A DNA stretch of 64,000 nucleotides. It comes from Hyperoodon ampullatus (lineage: Eukaryota > Chordata > Mammalia > Artiodactyla > Ziphiidae). The stretch spans positions 93,919,777 through 93,983,776 of the forward strand of contig OX457062.1 in NCBI GenBank assembly GCA_949752795.1, read 5' to 3'. Both the position numbers and the translations under genes were made by a program. Below are positions 60,740-64,000 of this stretch, piece by piece (positions within the stretch are counted from its first letter, which is position 1; each line of letters opens with the position of its first letter). The notes beneath the pieces were generated by a model. That model did not search any database. It was not told where the DNA came from and was given only the letters and a program-made list of their open reading frames with translations.

Positions 60740-61300
60740 TGTGAGGGAATGTTACAATTTCATTGTTTTACACATGGCTGTCCAGCTTTCCCAGCACAAC
60801 TTGTTGAAGAGACTGTCTTTTCTCCATTGCATACCTTGCCTCTTTTGTTGTAGATAAATTGACTGTAGATGCGTGGATTTATTTCTGGGCTCTCTATTCT
60901 GTTCCATTGATCTATGTGTCTGTTTCTGTGCCAATACCATGCTGTCTTGATTAGCATAGCTTTGTAGTATAGTCTGAAGTTTGGGAGGGTTATACCTCCA
61001 GTTTGTTCTTTTGTCTCAGGCTTGCTTTGGCAATTTGAGGTCTCTGGTAGTTCCATATAAATTTTAGGATTATTTGTTCTAGTTCTGCAGAAAATGTCCT
61101 GGGTACTTTGATACGGACTGCATTTAAATCTGTAGACTACTTTGGATAGTATGGCCATTTTAATATTAATTCTTCCAATCCAAGAGCCTGGGATATCTTT
61201 CCATTTCTTTGAATCATCTTCAATTTCCTTCATCAGAGTTTTACAGTTTGCAAAGTAAAGTTCTTTCACTTCCTTGCTTAAGTTTATTCCTAGTAATTTT
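60740..61300 (-). pseudogene. L1 ORF2 C-terminal remnant
   Basis: Contains KDIPGSWIGRINIKMAILSK, then YYKAMLIKTAWYWHRNRHID and QWNRIESPEINPR, the thumb and C-terminal region of L1 ORF2p (reverse transcriptase). Premature stops break the protein on both sides. Confidence 0.8.
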
Positions 61301-62402
61301 ATTTTTTTGATGTGATTTTAAACGGAATTGTGTTTTTTACTTTCTCTTTCTGGTATTTCATTAGTGTATAGAAACACAACAGATTTCTGTATATTAATCT
61401 TGTATCCTGCAACATTCCTGAATTCATTTATTAGTTCTAGTAGTTTCTTAGCAGAGAATTTAGTATTCTCTATATAGAGTATCATGTCATTTGAAAAGAG
61501 TGACAGTTTTACCTCTTCCCTACTAATCTGTATACCTTTTATTTATTTTTCTTGTCTGATTACTTTGGCTGGGACTTCCAATACCATGTTAAACAGAAGT
61601 GGTGAGAGTGAGCATCCTTGCCTTGTTTCTGAATTTAGCAGGAAGGCTTTCAGCTTTTCACTGTTGAGTATTACGTTGGCTGTGTGTTTGTTTTATCTTT
61701 ACTATGTTGAGATATGTTCCCTCTATATCCACTTTGATGGGAGTTTTCATCATGAATGGATGCTGAATTCTGTCAAATGCTTCTTCTGCATCTGTTGAGA
61801 TGATCATGTGACTTTTGTCTTTTCTTTTGTTAATGTGGTGTATCACATTGATTTGTGTATGCTGAACTATCCTTGTGACCCTGGAATAAATCCAACTTGA
61901 TCATGGTATATGATCCTTTTTATGTATTGTAGGATTTCGTTTGCTTATATTTTGTTGAGGATTTTTGCATCTATATTCATCAAAGATACTGGCCTGTAAT
62001 TTTTTATAATGTCTTTGTCTGGTTTTGGTATCAGGTGGCCTCATAGAATGAATTTTGGAGTGTTCCCTCCTCCTCAATTTTTTGGAATAGCTTAAGAAGG
62101 ACAGGTATAAGTTCTTTATATGTTTGGTAGGATTCCCCTGTGAAGCCATCTGGTCCAGGACTTTTGTTTGCTGGGAGTTTTTGTTTTTTTTTTTAAATTA
62201 TAGACTCAACTTCACTTCTAGTAATCAGTCTATTCATGTTGTCTGTTTCTTCTTGACTCAGTCTTGGCAGGCTGTATGTTTCTAGAAATTTGTCCATTTC
62301 TTCTAGGTTGTCTGATTTGTTGGCATACTCCTGATCATAGTATTCTCTTAAGATTTTCTGTATCTCTGTGGTATCAGATGCTATTTCTCCTCTTTCATTT
62401 CT

Positions 62403-63558
62403 TTTTTTTATTTGTTTGTTTTGCTTTTTGGGTTTTTTTTTAATTGAAGTATTGTTGATTTACAATGTTGTGTTAATTACTGCTGTACAGCAAAGGTACT
62501 CAGTTATACATATATACACATTCTTTTTCATATTCTTCTCCATTATGGTTTATCACAGGATTTTAAATATAGTTCCCTGTGCTACACAGTAGGACATTAA
62601 TGTTTATCCATTCTATATATACCAGCTTGCATCTGCTAATCCCAAACTCCCAATCTATCCCTCTCCCACCCTTCTCCCCCTTGGTAATCACCAGTCTATT
62701 GTTTACGTCTGTGATTCTGTTTCTGTTTCATAGATAGGTTAGTTTGTGTCATATTTTAGGTTCCACATATAAATGATATCATATGGTATTTGTCTTTCTT
62801 TCTGACTTACTTCACTTAGTATGATAATCTCTAGCTGCATCCATGTTGCTGCAAATGTGGCATTATTTTGTTCTTTTTTATGGCTGAGTAGTATTCCATT
62901 GTATATATGTACCACATCTTTATCCATTTATCTGTCAATGAAAGATGTTTCCATGTCTTGGCTATTGCGAACAGTGCTGCTATGAACATAGGGGTGCATG
63001 TATCTTTTCGAATTATAGGTTTGTCTGGATATATGCCCAGGAGTGGGATTGCTGGAACATATGATAATTCTATTTTTAGTTTTCTGAGGAACCTCCGTAC
63101 TGTTTTCCACAGTGGCTGCACCAACTTACATTCCCACCAAAAGTGTAGGAGGGTTCCCTTTTCTCCACACCCTTTCCAGCATTTGTCATTTGTAGACTTT
63201 TTAATGATGGCTATTCTGACAAGGGTGAGGTGGTACCTCATTGTAGTTCTGATTTGCATTTCTCTAATAATTAGCGATGTTTAGCATCTTTTCATGTGCC
63301 TATTGGCCATCTGTATTTCTTCTTTGGAGAAATGTCTATTTAGGCCTTCTGCTCATTTTTCAATTGGGTTGTTTGTTTTTTTTTGTTGTTGAGGTATATG
63401 AGCTGTTTGTATATTTTGGAAATTAAGCCCTTGTCGGTCACATCATTTTCAAATATTTCCTCCCATTCCGTAGGTTGCCTTTTCATTTTGTTTATGGTTT
63501 CCTTTGCTGTGCAAAAGCTTATAAGTTTGAACAGGTCCTATTTATTTTTGTTTTTATT
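62403..63558 (-). mobile_element. 5'-truncated L1 nested in the larger L1
   Basis: Perfect 13-bp duplication ctctttcatttct at 62390-62402 and 63559-63571. The insert starts with a T-rich tail, then the 3' UTR (tgaagtattgttgatttaca) and ends in the 3' part of ORF2. Removing it rejoins the outer ORF2 sequence. Confidence 0.88.
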
Positions 63559-64000
63559 CTCTTTCATTTCTCATTTGCATCCTTTTTTCTTCTTGGTGAA
63601 TCTGGCTAAAGGTTTATCGATTTTGTTTGTCTTTTCAAAAAACACCTTTTGGTTTCATTAATCTTTTCTATTGTTTTATCTCTAATTAATTTATTTCCTC
63701 TCTAACCTTTACTATTGCCTTCCTTCTACTGACTGTGGGCTTTGTGTGTTCTCTTTCTAAATCTTTTAGGTGGTGGTTAGGTTGTCATTTGAGATTTTTC
63801 TTGTTTCTTGAGAAAGGCCTGTATCACTAAAAACTTCCCTCTTAGAACTGCTTTTGCTGCACCCCATAGAGTTTGGAAAGTTGTGTTTTCATTTTCATTT
63901 GTCTCGAGGTATTTCCCAATTTCCTTTTTGATTTCATCATTCACCCATTGGTTTTTCAGTAGCATACTGTTTAGTCTCTACATGTTTGTTCTTTTCCTGT

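Larger units (their letters stand above)
59300..64000 (-). mobile_element. Long L1, minus orientation, with nested insertions
   Basis: The 3' UTR is at left (59310 onward). ORF2 C-terminal sequence lies at 60740-61300 with [16 protein letters not shown] and TLPNFRLYYKA. RT sequence at 61650-62160 includes [15 protein letters not shown]2 resumes after the nested L1 at 63572 and runs off the window edge. It is in the same orientation as ARHGEF12. Stops and frameshifts are frequent. Confidence 0.82.

Noticed and set aside
53533..64000. Search for the N-terminal ARHGEF12 coding exons and promoter
   Set aside because: No segment matched the expected N-terminal sequence and there is no CpG-rich region, so these lie beyond the window.
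1..64000. Signs of a second gene, a viral locus, CRISPR, or an undescribed system
   Set aside because: Apart from ARHGEF12 exons and retroelement remnants, nothing on either strand showed coherent coding or array structure. The only retrovirus-like material is two solo MaLR LTRs.

Overview
The window is nuclear genomic DNA of a mammal, almost certainly a cetacean. It is AT-rich, about 6% of it is exon, and it carries at least a dozen CHR-type (tRNA-Glu-derived) SINEs, which begin GGGCTTCCCTGGTGGCGCAG and are the hallmark short repeat of whales, dolphins and their closest relatives. L1 copies have the 3' ends seen in cetartiodactyls. I see no bacterial, phage, plasmid or CRISPR content.

One gene explains all convincing protein-coding sequence: ARHGEF12 (LARG, leukemia-associated Rho guanine-nucleotide exchange factor). 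It lies on the minus strand, so transcription runs from high to low coordinates. I place 34 consecutive coding exons, from the PDZ domain exon at 53434-53532 to a long exon at 676-1146. They join in frame into 1,345 whole codons plus split end codons, with no stop or frameshift. The first ~66 residues lie beyond the right edge and the last ~130 beyond the left edge, assuming the ~1,544-residue human protein. Domain order is PDZ (53.5-47.4 kb), coiled coil (45.7-45.4 kb), an acidic EDDDFG motif and RGS-like domain (36.0-26.4 kb), a basic/proline linker (25.7-18.8 kb), the DH domain (18.4-9.4 kb), the PH domain (7.5-4.1 kb) and part of the C-terminal tail (3.9-0.7 kb). The protein couples G-alpha-12/13-linked receptors to RhoA.

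Splice sites are canonical at every junction except three donors, at exons 53434, 5582 and 676, which are GC instead of GT. Three GC-AG introns in one gene is the most notable genic feature. A (CA)n tract of about 30 units lies 94 nt downstream of the last GC donor. A strong but unproven 21-nt candidate microexon lies 0.5 kb upstream of the PDZ exon.

Introns are filled with repeats of many ages: old L2, MIR, MER5A, MaLR LTRs and L1M remnants; middle-aged L1; and younger CHR SINEs. Several insertions are well enough preserved to read as events: a SINE within a SINE (9.6-10.2 kb), two SINEs in series at one target (49.5-50.0 kb), a SINE inside MER5A (36.5-37.0 kb), an L1 apparently polyadenylated inside ORF2 with intact target duplications (30.5-33.2 kb), and an L1 inside an L1 (62.4-63.6 kb). 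I did not find an undescribed biological system. The region looks like an ordinary conserved gene with informative splicing and retrotransposition details. Human comparisons are from memory, not from an alignment.
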